Source: Brachionus plicatilis (Eukaryota > Rotifera > Eurotatoria > Ploima > Brachionidae). From it: a stretch of 64,000 bases of DNA. Location of the stretch: positions 393,633 to 457,632 of the forward strand of contig QEOQ01000114.1 of the NCBI GenBank assembly GCA_010279815.1. The letters are read 5' to 3'. Below are positions 1-12,845 of this stretch, piece by piece (position 1 is the first letter of the stretch; each line of letters begins with the position of its first letter). The notes under the pieces are model-generated. The model was not told where the DNA came from, ran no database searches, and saw only the letters and a program-made list of their open reading frames with translations. Position numbers and translations under genes: made by a program.

Positions 1-1109
1 TCCATTAACAATATTTTATTGGAAAAAAAAAATATGTCAGTGTTTTAATTAAATAAGTTTCATATGTTGTAGTTAGAAATATATTTTTCAAATTTTAATT
101 TAATAGTAATTAAGCCTATTAAAAATCAAAAAATAATTGAAGTAATTTAAAAAAATTATTTTTGAAATTGAGAGAATTTTTGTTCAATTTTTTAATATAT
201 CTAAAGGGTTATTAATAGTATTTGAGCCCTTAAAAATCTAAAAATAAATTAAAAAATTCAAAAAAATTATTTTTAGAATAGAATACATTTAACTATTTTT
301 TTCATTAAAATTGAGAAATATTGGTAGCATTTTTGGCTTTAATAATCCAAAAATAGCGGGAAAATTTTTAAAAAAACTAATTTTAGATTTAAAATATTAT
401 TTGCAATTTTTTTCCTATTAATTAAATAATTATGGTAGTAATTTTGATATAAAAATCCAATTAATGTGGGAAAAATCAAATAAAAATTATTTTTAGATTA
501 GAAATACTTTGAACTGTTTTTTTCATTAAAATTGAGTAATTTTGTTATTTTTATTGGTTTAAAAATCAAAAAAAAGCGGGAAAAATTTAAACTATAATAA
601 TGCAAATTTTTTTTCCAAGTAAAATGGGAATACTTTTTCTGGGCTTTTTAAGCAATTTTAAACCGAATGAAATAGTAAAAAATTCTCAAAATTTTTAAAA
701 AAAACTTTGTCATTTTTGAAAAAAGTTTAAATTTTTAAATTTTTTCGTAACCAAAGGGAATCGTGCCCTCTTCCTTTGGAGCTGTTGAACATTACGTTAA
801 CCATTGTACCACGAACCCTTACATTAGTTAAATGTTTAGTTTTTCCATTAAATTAATTTAATTGATTAAAAAAACATAATTTTGACATAATTCAATTTTT
901 GTGAAATGATTGAGCAAAATTGAAATGAATGAAAATTCTAATTAACATTTTAGTGTTATTTAAGTACTATTAGGTTAAAGTATTAATTTAATAGTTAGTA
1001 TTAAATAGATTATAAGATAATTAAGTCAGATATGTTAAGTAATTAATTAGAAAGTTAAAAAAATTTAAGTTTAGATAGTTTAATAGAAAGAATTTAAGTC
1101 TAGAGTAAA
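1..1109. repeat. AT-rich degenerate tandem repeats, no gene
   Basis: From about 100 to 690 the sequence reads as a decayed tandem repeat with a period near 115 bp. Each unit has a 'ggtag/tttggctttaa' stretch, then a 'gcgggaaaa' stretch (clear near 356, 468 and 577), then a T-rich run. Similarity between units is low. From 690 to 1109 I see only AT-rich sequence with no credible coding frame. Confidence 0.4.
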
Positions 1110-1570
1110 TATCTTACTGGTTTCTTATTAAAACGCCGTTTTTCGAATGGCTACCAGTCTGTACGGCTTTTGTCAATTCCTGAGAGGGGTTGTTTTGGAT
1201 AACACTCGCCCGGGTCGAAGCGGTTTTTCTCCGATTAGATCAGGACTCGAGTTGATTCAGCGAGACTATGTTGTCATGGTGACAGATAGTCGTTGGATGC
1301 TGATGATGACCTCTTTGCCAACTATCGTCAATGTCTTAAACATTCACTATAGTGGGGTCAAGGGATCGACAAAAGCTTGCTTTACACGTATTCGCCTAAA
1401 ATAGGGTTCCCGTGGGACGGAATACCTAAAATTATATATTAAAACTGCGGGGTGCCATTTTTCAATCAAATTAGATCTCTGAATCGTGCTATTGGCATTT
1501 TCATGGACTATGACTATGACTATGTACCGGATAGCGTGATTCAGAGTAAATAGTTTATTGGGGATGGCAT
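1110..1570. other. GC-richer block of unknown origin
   Basis: This roughly 460-bp block has clearly higher GC than its surroundings. It contains one 85-codon open frame on the plus strand (1147-1404) that I do not recognise. It might be an exon of an unseen gene, a structured RNA or part of a mobile element. I tested it by eye against tRNA and 5S rRNA features and saw no match. Confidence 0.3.
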
Positions 1571-1571
1571 C

Positions 1572-1660
1572 GTGATGAGCGCAGTATGGAATGGAATGGA
1601 TTTTGGAATGGATTTATGGAATGATATGGAAATGAATGGAATGGTATATGGAATGTTAGA
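1572..1660. repeat. ATGGA-type minisatellite
   Basis: Short imperfect runs of 'tggaatgga' occur here. They resemble the interior array of the TIR element at 33647-34154, so this may be a fragment of the same family. Confidence 0.55.
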
Positions 1661-2359
1661 GGACTTTTGGAAAAGAAGGCAATCAACTATCATCTTAGCA
1701 TATCTTTTCTTTTTTTCCTCTTTTTAAGAATTAAGTTAAATTTATAAATTAGAATTAATTCTAAAATAAAATATTGCTTTGCACTTATATGGCAAGGTAC
1801 GCAGAACCGGTACCTGTAGAAGTACTCAGCTGTATTAAGGACTATAACTATCCGCTTTCTATAGTCACGCAAAGCTTCACTCTTTTTAATCATTTTTTAA
1901 GGTTTCGTTTATGCATACAATTTATTTTTAATCGTGAAAATAATCGTGCAAATTATATTTAACCGTGAAAATAAACGAGCAATTTATTCAACTTTTATTT
2001 AAATTTATTGTAAATCTAATATTATGAATTTTTCTTTGTTTAATTTTTTTGATTAAAGTAAACTTTAAAAAAATAAATTTGAAAAAATAATTCTTTAGCT
2101 TTAAATTTATCCTACACTATTTAAACTTTGCTAATTTAAACTTGAAACAAAAATTCTTTTGTTTAAATCTCACTTGCTTTTTTTAATTTTTGCTCTAAAT
2201 AAAACCTCTACTAAAATAAATTTGAAATTAAAATTCTTTTGTTCTAAACTAACATTCGACACTTTAACATAGTACATTACACTTAAATTATGATAATATT
2301 TAATCTTAATCACACTTGCAATTTTTTTTTGAGACCATCAAATTGTTTACATACTTTTT
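1661..2359. other. AT-rich sequence without a recognisable gene
   Basis: Only short chance open frames are present. I see no splice-supported coding potential, RNA gene or clear repeat. Confidence 0.5.
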
Positions 2360-2364
2360 ATTTT

Positions 2365-3860
2365 GATCATAGTGTCCCGGTGTAACTGACAGGCAAATTA
2401 AATTTAAGATATTCTGAAGAGTCATATAATGGCAAATCCATTTATATAAAAATAATTTAATTTGCATTAAAATCAGCCTTTAAATATCATTTTTAAATTA
2501 TTTTTATCTAAATTCTCACAACAGCTAAGTGTTGAACTATAAAATTAAATCTAAGTCAAACTTGCAATATTTTATTGAGAGCACAATATCTTATTAAGAG
2601 CAATTATTTGATTTAAATAATTTTATTTTAATTATAGTGTCCAAGTGCGTCTCACAGGCCTAATGAATTTTATATTTTTGAAATCGTCACAAGATGACGA
2701 ATTCATTAATTTAAGATTTTTTAATTTAATGAAATTTAGGCGTTAAAAATCGATTGTAAACTTTTCTGATCTAAAATAAAGCAATTGCTAACTGTTAAAC
2801 AATGAAAAAATAAAAAATAGCAAACTTGCGATATTTTATATAGAGCACAAAATTTATTAATAAAGCACAATATTTTTTAGACATCCAAATTTTGTGCTCT
2901 CTCGCATTGTTTTAATTAAAGTGTCCGAGTGCGATTCACAGGCCTAATAAATTCTATATTTTTGTAATCGTCACAAAATGACGAATTCATTAAGCTAAAA
3001 ATTTTTTAATTTAAATTAAATTTAGGCGTTAAAAATCGATTCTAAACTTTTCTGATCTAAAATAAAGCAATTGCTAACTGTTAAACAATGAAAAAATAAA
3101 AAATAGCAAACTTGCGATATTCTATATAGAGCACAATATTTATTAATAAAGCACAAAATTTTTTGACATCAAAAAAATTGTGCTCACTCGCATTGTTTTA
3201 ATTATAGTGTCCAAGTGCGTCTCACAGGCCTAATGAATTTTATATTTTTGAAATCGTCACAAGATGACGAATTCATTAATTTAAAAATTTTTTAATTTAA
3301 TGAAATTTAGGCGTTAAAAATCGATTGTAAACTTTTCTGATCTAAAATAAAGCAATTGCTAACTGTTAAACAATGAAAAAATAAAAAATAGCAAACTTGC
3401 GATATTCTATATAGAGCACAATATTTATTAATTTAGCACAAAATTTTTTGACATCAAAAAAATTGTGCTCACTCGCATTGTTTTAATTATAGTATCCAAG
3501 TGCGTCTCACAGGCCTAATGAATTTTATATTTTTGTAATCGTCACAAAATGACGAATTCATTAAGCTAAAAATTTTTTAATTTAAATTAAATTTATGCGT
3601 TAAAAATCGATTCTAAACTTTTCTGATCTAAAATAAAGCAATTGCTAACTGTTAAACAATGAAAAAATAAAAAATAGCAAACTTGCGATATTTTATATAG
3701 AGCACAATAATAATTTATTAAGCACTGAATTTTTTGACATCAGCAATTGGTGCTTACTCACATTGTTTTTATTATAGTGTCCAAGTGCGACTCACAGGTC
3801 TAATAACTTCTATATTTTTGAAATCGTCACAAAATGACGAATCCATTGATCTAAAAATTT
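2365..3860. repeat. 285-bp tandem array (about five copies)
   Basis: The landmark 'cacagg(c/t)ctaat' recurs at 2653, 2938, 3223, 3508 and 3793, exactly 285 bp apart each time. A more degenerate copy lies near 2389. Each unit carries 'agtgtccaagtgcg' before the landmark and self-complementary pieces ('gagcacaa' against 'ttgtgctc') that can form a stem. Adjacent copies are nearly identical, so the array is young or homogenised. It is not CRISPR-like: there are no unique spacers. Confidence 0.9.
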
Positions 3861-4008
3861 TTTGAAATTTAATTTTTTTACATTTAAAATACCAAAAGTA
3901 GGCCGTAATTTGCCTATGAAATTGTCCAAAAATTTTATTTATTTATTAAAAATTTAATATTTTTTCTAAGATCTAGACAAATTTAAAAAACCTTAACTAA
4001 AAATTAAA

Positions 4009-7000
4009 ATGCCTCCAAGTAAATATTGAGTATTAATTTTAAATTTTTAAATTAATTGCCTTATTTAAGAGACATTATTCACCAAAGAAGATGATGAATT
4101 ATTATTGGAATTGTTCAAAACAAAAGTACAAAATAATTGGACTGAGGCTAAATTTGAACGCCAATTTAAGCAAAGCAGTGGTCGCAAAATAACTTTTAAA
4201 ACTTTAAAAGCCAGGCTTAATGGTAAAATTTAAATTTTCAATTTAATTATTTAATTTTAATTAATTTCGAAATTTAGTTTTAAATCCAGTTCGGTCATCA
4301 ATCACAATTGTTCGCCCTGGCACATCAGCATCATTTCTTAACAGTGAAATATGCTTGCCAGTAGATCAGCCTATGAGTTTGAGTCATGAGCAGCCTATTA
4401 TAGATCAGCATATGACTTCGATGACTCATGAAGCTGACATCGCCAATTTAACCTCCGAACTTGACCAAAGTAAATATTAATTTGACATTTAAATTAAACA
4501 AGTTATTAATTTTATTTAATTAAGGTCTCAGCATTATTGAAGAACCAAGTGAAGCCGGTAGTTCCTTCCAATTGAATGTTGACGGGAACGACAGTGTGAC
4601 CCCCAAACCAAGGAAGAGGGGAAGACCAATTGGCTCAAAAAATAAAGCGAAAACTCCAGCTACTATTGAATGGGATGTGGGGCAGAGTCGAATTAAACGA
4701 ATTCAAACAAATGATCCTATAGCCCTTTCAAATCGAACAAGGAGAAATTTACAACATCAACTCGATCAAATTGACAGTGTCTCTATAGATGAACCACAAA
4801 CCCCAAGTATTTCTGATGCTATGCGAATAAGCGTACGTAGAATGATGGAGACTCCTGCGGAAACTGCGGATAGATTGACACGCGATTTCGAACGCGAAAG
4901 AGAGAAAAGGGCCAACGAAACTCCAGATCAGTCTGCAAATCGCAAAAAAAATAGAGCTGATAGAGATAGAGCTAAACGTGCAAATGAGACTCCAGAACAG
5001 AAAGCGGCCCGACTTCAAAAGAACAAAGACTATTACGCCAAGAACAAGGTAGTCGAAACTCACCAAGAAAAAATGGATCGGCTGGGTTTAAACATCCAGC
5101 AAAAACGTGCTCAGCAGCACACGTTACCAACTCACATGCTCTGGAGCATATTAAAACAAACCATTGAAGAAGTGGACAACCAGGGTGAGTTGATTAACGT
5201 GTGCGAGTTTTGTGGAGCCCTTTATTGGAATGGAGAAGTAAATTCGGCTGGAGTTTACACCAAATGTTGTGAACGGGACAAAATTAGAGTGCCCCAATTG
5301 GATCGAATTCACTCATTAATCGACTTATGGACCAATAATGCAATTCGAATTGGGGTGGATCTGGTGAATTCCGTCGATTTTTTTAACAGTATCCGGCAGT
5401 ACAACTCTCTATTTGGTATGTGTGCGGTCAAATCTAATTTTGATCCACAAGATCTGGACAACGGCGCGAATGACCAGCGTCGTTTTAATGCTATGGGCCG
5501 GTATCGATTACCATTTTTGTTCAAATGTCATAGTGCTATGTTTTATCGGATGCCACCAATGTACAATGGACCAACTGGTGTGATGACCACAAGGGCAGCC
5601 CAATATTTAATGATGGACTCCGATACGGCCATGTTAGATAGCATGAGAGCAAATTGGGCCCAAAATCATGGACAGGTTTCAGAAGAAGTGATTGGTTTGC
5701 TAAATGATATGCTAAGGCAATCCAATCCACTTGTACAATTTTTCCGGAACAATCGGGAGATTCTGGCTCGACAAAACGCTCGCGATCCATTGAAAATTGG
5801 CATGTGGATGACCAGATTTGTGCCTCAAAACACAAACGTTCCCGTCAATGCCAAAGGTCGCCGTCAAATTGTTGACACAGCTGTTAATGGCGAAGTTGCT
5901 GTGGTATTCAATGATCAGGATGGTCTGCCTGACGATGGCTTCATAATGTATGCTGTAGCCCGTGAGCAAGGCCTAAATTTGATCAACATTGCGCCACAAA
6001 CAGTCAATAACCATATGAAGAGTATTGACATGCGGAATCCAAATTGTGACCCTCTGTGTTTCCCATTAATGTTCCCTTATGGCGAGGCTGGCTATGATGA
6101 CCGATACGAGCACAATCAAGCAGTGCTCACTACTAATTCTAGAGTGACAATGAAGGAATTTTATAAATTCAGAATTCACCCTCGACAAGGACTGCCAAAC
6201 GCAATTTTTCGCCTTAGCAAATTGTTCCAAGAGTACCTTGTGAGTGCTTGGATCAAAATTGAAAAAAACAATCTTCAATTTTTGCGTAAGAACCAAAATC
6301 AACTGCGAATTCACGACTACCTCGGAGTTATGGAACATGTAAACAATCCCAATTTCAATCAAAATGATCCGATTGGTCGAGTGTTTATACTCCCATCTTC
6401 ATTTGAAGGCAGTGACCGATCAATGAAGCAACACTATTATGATGGACTTGAAATAGCCGGTCAGTTTGGTAAAGCAGACTATTTCCTTACGTTTACATCG
6501 AATCCACATTGGCCCGAACTTAAACGTACATTGGCAAATGGACAAGGGTATTTGTCTCGCCCTGACATGTGTTCGCGGCTCTACAATTTGAAATTCAAAG
6601 AGCTGTTCAAAGACATAATGGAACTACACAAAATTGGAGTAGTTATAGCTTATGTCTTTGTAAAAGAATTTCAGAAACGAGGACTTCCTCACCACCACTT
6701 GCTTATTTGGATGCACGAGAACGACAAGCCAACTACAGTCGAAGCCATTGACCAAATCATTAGCTGCGAGATTCCGGACCCTGATGTTGATCCAGTGTTA
6801 TACGAATTGGTCACTACCAAAATGATGCATGGACCATGTACCGAGAATAGTCCGTGCATGAAAAAGTTTGGCAATCGGTGTGAAAAAGGATATCCAAAAC
6901 AATTCAGTGAGACCACTGTATTGGTACCAAATGGATATCCTATTTATAAGCGTCCAGATAATGGCAGGTCTATTACAGTCAAAGGAAAAGTGTTGGATAA

Positions 7001-9906
7001 CCGAAATGTAGTCCCATACAATCCGTGCATGCTAAGAAAATTTAGAAGTCATGTAAATTTGGAGTTTTGCGGAAGTTTGGGTTCCATGAAGTACTTATTT
7101 AAGTACGTGACCAAAGGAAACGATCGCGTGAATGTTCAGGCCAACGCACTTAATAATAATATGCCTTATGCCACTAGGGGCGTTAATCCGGATGAGTTGG
7201 CACAAATACAAACTCGAGCCGCCCAAGCTGATGCCAATCAAGACCAAAATGATGTTGAACAGGAAAACGACAACTACGATGTTCAGCTCAATAGGCCAAA
7301 CAACGCCAATGATGAGGTAGACTCTGAGGATGAATTGGCAGCTAATGTGGTCATTGACAACGGCCAAGGTGGTGCAAATGATGATGGAGACGACAACAAT
7401 GCAAATGGGGATGGCGTCAATTTAGATAACGTACCGGATGATGATATTAATCGATTGAACAATCCTGTGGTGTATGACGAAATTCGAACTTACGAAAAAA
7501 AGCGATACGTAAGTTCAATTGAAGCTTGCGACAAAATTTTGGGACATTCACGATTAGGAATGTCACACAAAATTGAATCAATGGTCATTCACTTAGAAGA
7601 TCGGCAAAATGTTGTATTCAATCAGAGAAATGTGACGGGAGTGGTCAACCGAGAGCAAAGAACTATGCTCACTGATTTCTTTGATTTAAATGTCCGGGAT
7701 CGAAATGCCAATCAATTCTTGTACAAAGACATTATAACAATGTACAAGTTTGACAAAAACACCAAGCGTTGGTCCTTGCGAACCTCTGCTGCCAGTAGAG
7801 ATAGAGTCATTGGTCGAATGGCATTCATTCATTTAAGACGCAAAGAGTTGTACCATTTGAAGCTGCTTCTACTGCATGTGAGAGGACCAACATCATTTGC
7901 ATTTTTGCGTACAGTTAATGGTCTTGAACACGCTACATTTGAGGCAGCTGCAATTGCTCTTCAACTTGTGGAAAACAACCAACAATGGGCTGATATGATG
8001 CGTGAGGTGTGCCGAGTGGAGATGCCGTCCCATATTAGATTTGTTTACGCTTCGCTACTATACCACAATAATCCAATTAGACCCAGTGCATTGGACTTGT
8101 GGTTGGAATTTAGAGACCAAATGAGTGAGGACTATCAAAATGAGCCCTTAGCGGATACAAAATATATGAAAGCTCTTGGTCATATTCGATCCATTTTGGC
8201 TACGTTTGGCAGCACTTTGGACGATTTCAATTTGCCTGAACCTGATGAGAGGGGAGATGATTGGCAGCATAGACAGATGCCTAATTATCAAGACGATATG
8301 ACGGCTCAACAGCATGCTGATGCAATACAAGATCTTGAAGCTACCCTCAATATCGAGCAACGGGTAAATTATTAATTAATAATTTAAATAATAATATTTC
8401 TAATCAATTTTAAATCAATTATAGAATGTGATTGATACCATAATGAGAGCAGTGTTAAACAGGGATCCGACACCATCAAACAAGTCGTTTTTCTTGGATG
8501 GACCTGGTGGTACCGGAAAAACTTATGTCATTAATGTAATTATTAAACTTAAAAATATTATAAAATAAATAATAAATAAATTTTTCCAAATTTAGCTGCT
8601 TTATCATCGTCTACGACACCTCAACCTTTCAATTATTCCGACGGCGTTTACAGGGATTGCATCTGCTCTTTTAATCGGTGGTGGACAGACAATGCATTCC
8701 AGGTTCAGAATTCCGATTCCAACAACCAAAACCTCTGTGAGCAACATTAATATGCATTCGACTCAAGCACAACAACTTAGAGACTGTAGTTTGTTCATAG
8801 TGGACGAGGCTTCAATGGTTTCTCGAAATATTTTGGAGTGCGTTGATCGCCTGTTAAGAGACGCCATGCAACTGCCTGACATTCCATTTGGAGGCAAAGT
8901 AATGTTGCTCACTGGAGACTTTCGACAATGTAATCCAGTATCAGACAATGAAACAATAGAGTCCAGCATTTTGATGTGCATCAAAAAGTCGCCCTTATGG
9001 ACCCAATTCACGAAGCTTAGTTTGACAGTCAATGTGAGGGCAGATCCAAATGAGCACGAATTTAAAAACTGGCTCATGGAAATTGGTGATGGAAATAGTC
9101 GTGTTTATGACGGCCACTACATGATAAAAGTTCCACAAAGAGTGTGCTGTCCGGACAATATTGTGGATCAAGTGTTTGGCCCTGGACAATTAGAATTGGA
9201 CGTCCAAAACCGACTCAATAATGCTCTGTTGTGTCCGACAAACAAGGATGCACTGGAAATAAATGAAGTCATTTTATTGAGACTGCAAGGCGACAATCAT
9301 GAGTATTTGTCAACTACAGAAATACTCAATCGTGATGATGAATTGGTAGCAGACACTGACGACTACCCGATTGAGGAAGCCTTTTTGTTAACACCACAAT
9401 CATTCCCGCCTCACATACTCAACATTAAAGTTGGAGCCATTGTGATGTTGATAAAGAACTGGAATGTTTGTTTTGGACTTTGCAATGGTACTCGATTACG
9501 TGTCTTACATTGCAATCAGAACTCAGTACGATGCTCAATACTAACCGGACCGAGACAAGGCACTGATTTTGTATTCTGTAAAACTGAATTCCGATCGAAA
9601 CCAAATGATCCTGGCCTTCGAATTCGTCGAATTCAGTTTCCATTTAGATTGGCTTTCGCGATGACAATCAACAAATCGCAGGGACAAACCTTTAATAAAG
9701 TGGGACTGCTTCTACGCAAACCAGTTTTCTCACATGGACAATTGTATGTGGCAGCGTCAAGAGTGAGAAACTTTGAATCTTTGACAATTTTGGTTGATAC
9801 CAATTTAATTGGAACAAATCGGCAAGGAGCTTTGAAACTGGACCGTAATGATGGTGTTGATGTCATTTACACAAACAATGTTGTGTTTAAAGAAATTTTA
9901 AATTAA
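4009..9906 (+). CDS. Helitron Rep-helicase protein, six exons
   Basis: Exons 4009-4018, 4070-4222, 4278-4469, 4525-8363, 8425-8535 and 8596-9906 join in frame across GT..AG introns of 51-61 bp to 1871 codons plus stop. The ATG at 4009 follows from the 10-nt first exon. The N-terminus is Myb/SANT-like. A charged repeat with 'RANETP(D/E)Q' motifs follows (about 4840-5060), then a Cys-rich segment with CEFC and CC (about 5200-5275). The HUH motif HHH is near 6690, and YLFKYVTKG, with the catalytic-type tyrosines, is near 7090. An Asp/Asn-rich linker (7200-7450) leads to a PIF1-type helicase. This has Walker A GPGGTGKT in exon 5, then DEAS, GDFRQ, TINKSQGQT and AASRV in exon 6. The protein would nick and unwind DNA for rolling-circle transposition. 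No OTU or endonuclease domain was seen. The frame is intact, so the element may be active or recently so. Confidence 0.9.
8425..9906 (+). CDS. helicase exons of the Helitron protein
   Basis: These two exons hold the whole PIF1-like superfamily 1 helicase. The 60-bp intron at 8536-8595 separates the P-loop (exon 5, 37 codons) from the remaining motifs. Exon 5 enters in phase 0 from 8363 and leaves in phase 0. Exon 6 runs from Leu-Leu-Tyr-His to a TAA at 9904-9906. This is part of the gene entry at 4009-9906, listed separately because the intron hides the first helicase motif from simple ORF reading. Confidence 0.85.
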
Positions 9907-9984
9907 TTTTTTTTGTTTTTAAATTGTTTAAAATTTATTTTTTTTTATTTATTTATTAATAAATTTTAAGAAATCAAAAAATTT

Positions 9985-12200
9985 TTTTAATTTAATATTA
10001 GTTATTTAAAAAATTATATATTTTTTTTCATGCCTCAAAATGTTGCCTATCAAATTCAAAATTTAATTTAGAGTCTAATGGTATACTCAAGTCTAAAAAA
10101 ATTCTGAAAATTTCATTAAATATCCTGAAATTAACTAAATTGCACCATTAAGAGCCATTGAGTAAAACTTTTTTAAAATTTTTTTTTCAAATAATGTGAA
10201 CTCAATCTAATAGGCATTTTCTGAATCAGAAAAATTAGCTGAATTCAAAAATATCATTTATTTTTGGATGGCAAAAAAACTTAGTTCTTTATGGACAATT
10301 TAAAATTTAAAAAAAAAATTGAAAAATTTAAAAACTCAATTTTGAGTAGGAAATATTTTTTTTCATGCATTAAAAAGTACTTTTTCTAATCCAATATTAA
10401 ATTTGGAATCTAATGGTATACTTAAGTCTAAAAAAATTCTGAAAATTTCATTAATTATCCTGAAATTAACTAAATTGCACTATGAGAAGCTATTGACTAA
10501 AACTTTTTTGAAAATTATTTTTTTAAATTTTGTGAACTCAATCTAATAGGCATTTTCTGAATCAGAAAAATTAGCTGAATTCAAAAATATCACTTATATT
10601 TAGGTCACAAAAAAACTTAGTACTCTATGGACTATTTAAAATTTTAAAAAAAAATTGAAAAATTGAAAAAGTTAATTTAGAGTACGAAATATTTTTTTTC
10701 ATGCTCTAAAATGTAGCCTATCAAATTCAAAAATAAATTTGGAATCTAATGGTATACTAAACTCAAAAAAATGTTGAATATTTCTCAAAATTTTTAAAAC
10801 TAAATCATATTGCACCATTAGTGGCAATTGACTTAAACTTTTTTGAAAATTATTTTTTTAAATTTTGTGAACTCAATCTAATAGGCATTTTCTGAATCAG
10901 AAAAATTAGCTGAATTCAAAAATATCACTTATATTTAGTTGGCAAAAAAACTTAGCACTTTATGCTGTGATTTGGAATTTTCGAAAAAAATTGAAAAATT
11001 AAAAAAATTAATTTGAGTACGAAATATTTTTTTTCATGCTCTAAAATGTAGCCTATCAAATCCAAAATTAAATTTGGAATCTAATAGTATACTAAACTCA
11101 AAAAAATGTTGAATATTTCTCAAAATTTTTAAAACTAAATCATATTGCACCATTAGTGGCAATTGACTTAAACTTTTTTGAAAATTATTTTTTTAAATTT
11201 TGTGAACTCAATCTAATAGGCATTTTCTGAATCAGAAAAATTAGCTGAATTCAAAAATATCACTTATATTTAGTTGGCAAAAAAACTTAGCACTTTATGC
11301 TGTGATTTGGAATTTTCGAAAAAAATTGAAAAATTAAAAAAATTAATTTGAGTACGAAATATTTTTTTTCATGCTCTAAAATGTAGCCTATCAAATCCAA
11401 AATTAAATTTGGAATCTAATAGTATACTAAACTCAAAAAAATGTTGAATATTTCTCAAAATTTTTAAAACTAAATCATATTGCACCATTAGTGGCAATTG
11501 ACTTAAACTTTTTTGAAAATTATTTTTTTAAATTTTGTGAACTCAATCTAATAGGCATTTTCTGAATCAGAAAAATTAGCTGAATTCAAAAATATCACTT
11601 ATATTTAGTTGGCAAAAAAACTTAGCACTTTATGCTGTGATTTGGAATTTTCGAAAAAAATTGAAAAATTAAAAAAATTAATTTGAGTACGAAATATTTT
11701 TTTTCATGCCTTAAAATGTAGCCTATCAAATCCAAAATTAAATTTGGAATCTAATGGTATACTAAACTCAAAAAAATGTTGAATATTTCTCAAAATTTTT
11801 AAAACTAAATCATATTGCACCATTAGTGGCAATTGACTTAAACTTTTTTGAAAATTATTTTTTTAAATTTTGTGAACTCAATCTAATAGGCATTTTCTGA
11901 ATCAGAAAAATTAGCTGAATTCAAAAATATCACTTATATTTAGGTCACAAAAAAACTTAGTACTCTATGGACTATTTAAAATTTTAAAAAAAAATTGAAA
12001 AATTAAAAAAATTAATTTGAGTACGAAATATTTTTTTTCATGCCTTAAAATGTAGCCTATCAAATCCAAAATTAAATTTGGAATCTAATGGTATACTAAA
12101 CTCAAAAAAAGTTTGTATAATTCTCAAAATATTTAAATAATAACTATTTTGTGCCATCATAAGCTATTGACATAAACTTTTTTGAAAATTATTTTATAAT
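9985..12200. repeat. 335-bp tandem array (about 6.5 copies)
   Basis: The landmark 'ttttcatgc' recurs at 10029, 10364, 10700, 11035, 11370, 11705 and 12039 ('catgc' coordinates), a period of 334-336 bp. Units share a long segment that includes 'aatctaataggcattttc' and 'agctgaattcaaaaatatc'. The central copies are almost identical and the outer ones more diverged. The array starts just after the helicase stop codon and is noncoding. Confidence 0.92.
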
Positions 12201-12309
12201 AAAATTAATTAAAAAATGACTTTTAACTGGTTAAATTTATTAATTATCGAAATATTTTTTTATCAATTTATTCACTATTATGAGACAGTTCTGAAAATTA
12301 AAAAATCAT

Positions 12310-12735
12310 TTTGCCTGTGACTCGCACCTGGCCACTATAAATTGAAAAATAAAAGTGAACTCAAATTTTTGATGTCTAAAAAATATTGTGCTAAGTATAT
12401 CATATCAAGAGAATCAAGTCAGAAGGGAAATTAATTTATTCTAATTAGATGAAAAATAAAATTGATGGACACTTTAAGTCATTAAAGGATAAAGGTGAAC
12501 AAACAGTGAACGGTCGTGTTCAGAATCATAAAAAGGAAAAGCGTTGGGTTTTAAGTCCCCCTATACTCTGTAAAATACGACAAAAAACGCAAGAGTCAGC
12601 GGGGGGGAAGGAGGGTGAAAAAGAGAGCTAGGCCCCGCATAAAATCGCGAGATTTTAGGAAAAATGTGGGGTCGTGAGGGTCGAGTGGCGCTTGCTAGTC
12701 CAAATATAATTTGTAAATTGTTGGACACTATAGAA
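12310..12735. other. right flank of the Helitron, inverted 285-bp-unit fragment and hairpin
   Basis: Positions 12310-12400 read as the reverse complement of part of the 285-bp unit: 'gcctgtgactcgcacctgg' and 'ttttgatgtctaaaaaat' mirror its sequence. The GC-richer stretch 12580-12700 has a perfect hairpin at 12640-12657. The motif 'ttggacactata' at 12722-12733 is the inverse of the 'tatagtgtccaa' in each left-array unit. A 60-codon open frame at 12449-12631 is not convincing. Confidence 0.55.
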
Positions 12736-12845
12736 AAATTAAAAATGCTTTAACTAACAAAATAATTTCTGTTTTAGTTTTTGGTAATCATGGTGTTAAA
12801 TTTTTACTATCACAACTTTATAACAAAAAAAACAAATTTTTAAAA

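Larger units (their letters stand above)
2360..12735 (+). mobile_element. Helitron-type rolling-circle transposon (approximate limits)
   Basis: The core is the Rep-helicase gene at 4009-9906. The left limit is placed where the motif 'atagtgtcc' first appears (about 2365). The right limit is at its inverted form 'ggacactat' (12725-12733). Between these the element carries a 285-bp tandem array on the left and a 335-bp array on the right. An inverted partial copy of the 285-bp unit lies at 12310-12400. A hairpin with 7-bp stem and GCGA loop lies at 12640-12657, followed by CTAG at 12695-12698. Canonical Helitrons end in CTRR about 10-12 nt after a hairpin. The 38-nt gap here fits poorly, and inverted subterminal repeats plus internal minisatellites are more typical of the Helitron2/Helentron group. 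The exact ends are inferred; the coding core is certain. Confidence 0.6.

Noticed and set aside
2365..3860. Regular direct repeats that might suggest a CRISPR array
   Set aside because: The whole 285-bp unit repeats without unique spacers, and the host is an animal; it is a minisatellite.
4572..4574. Start of the Helitron protein at 4572
   Set aside because: The codon there is TTG and the frame continues upstream through spliced exons to an ATG at 4009.
12449..12631. A 60-codon frame near the Helitron right end
   Set aside because: It is short, basic, low-complexity and lies in presumed transposon terminal sequence.
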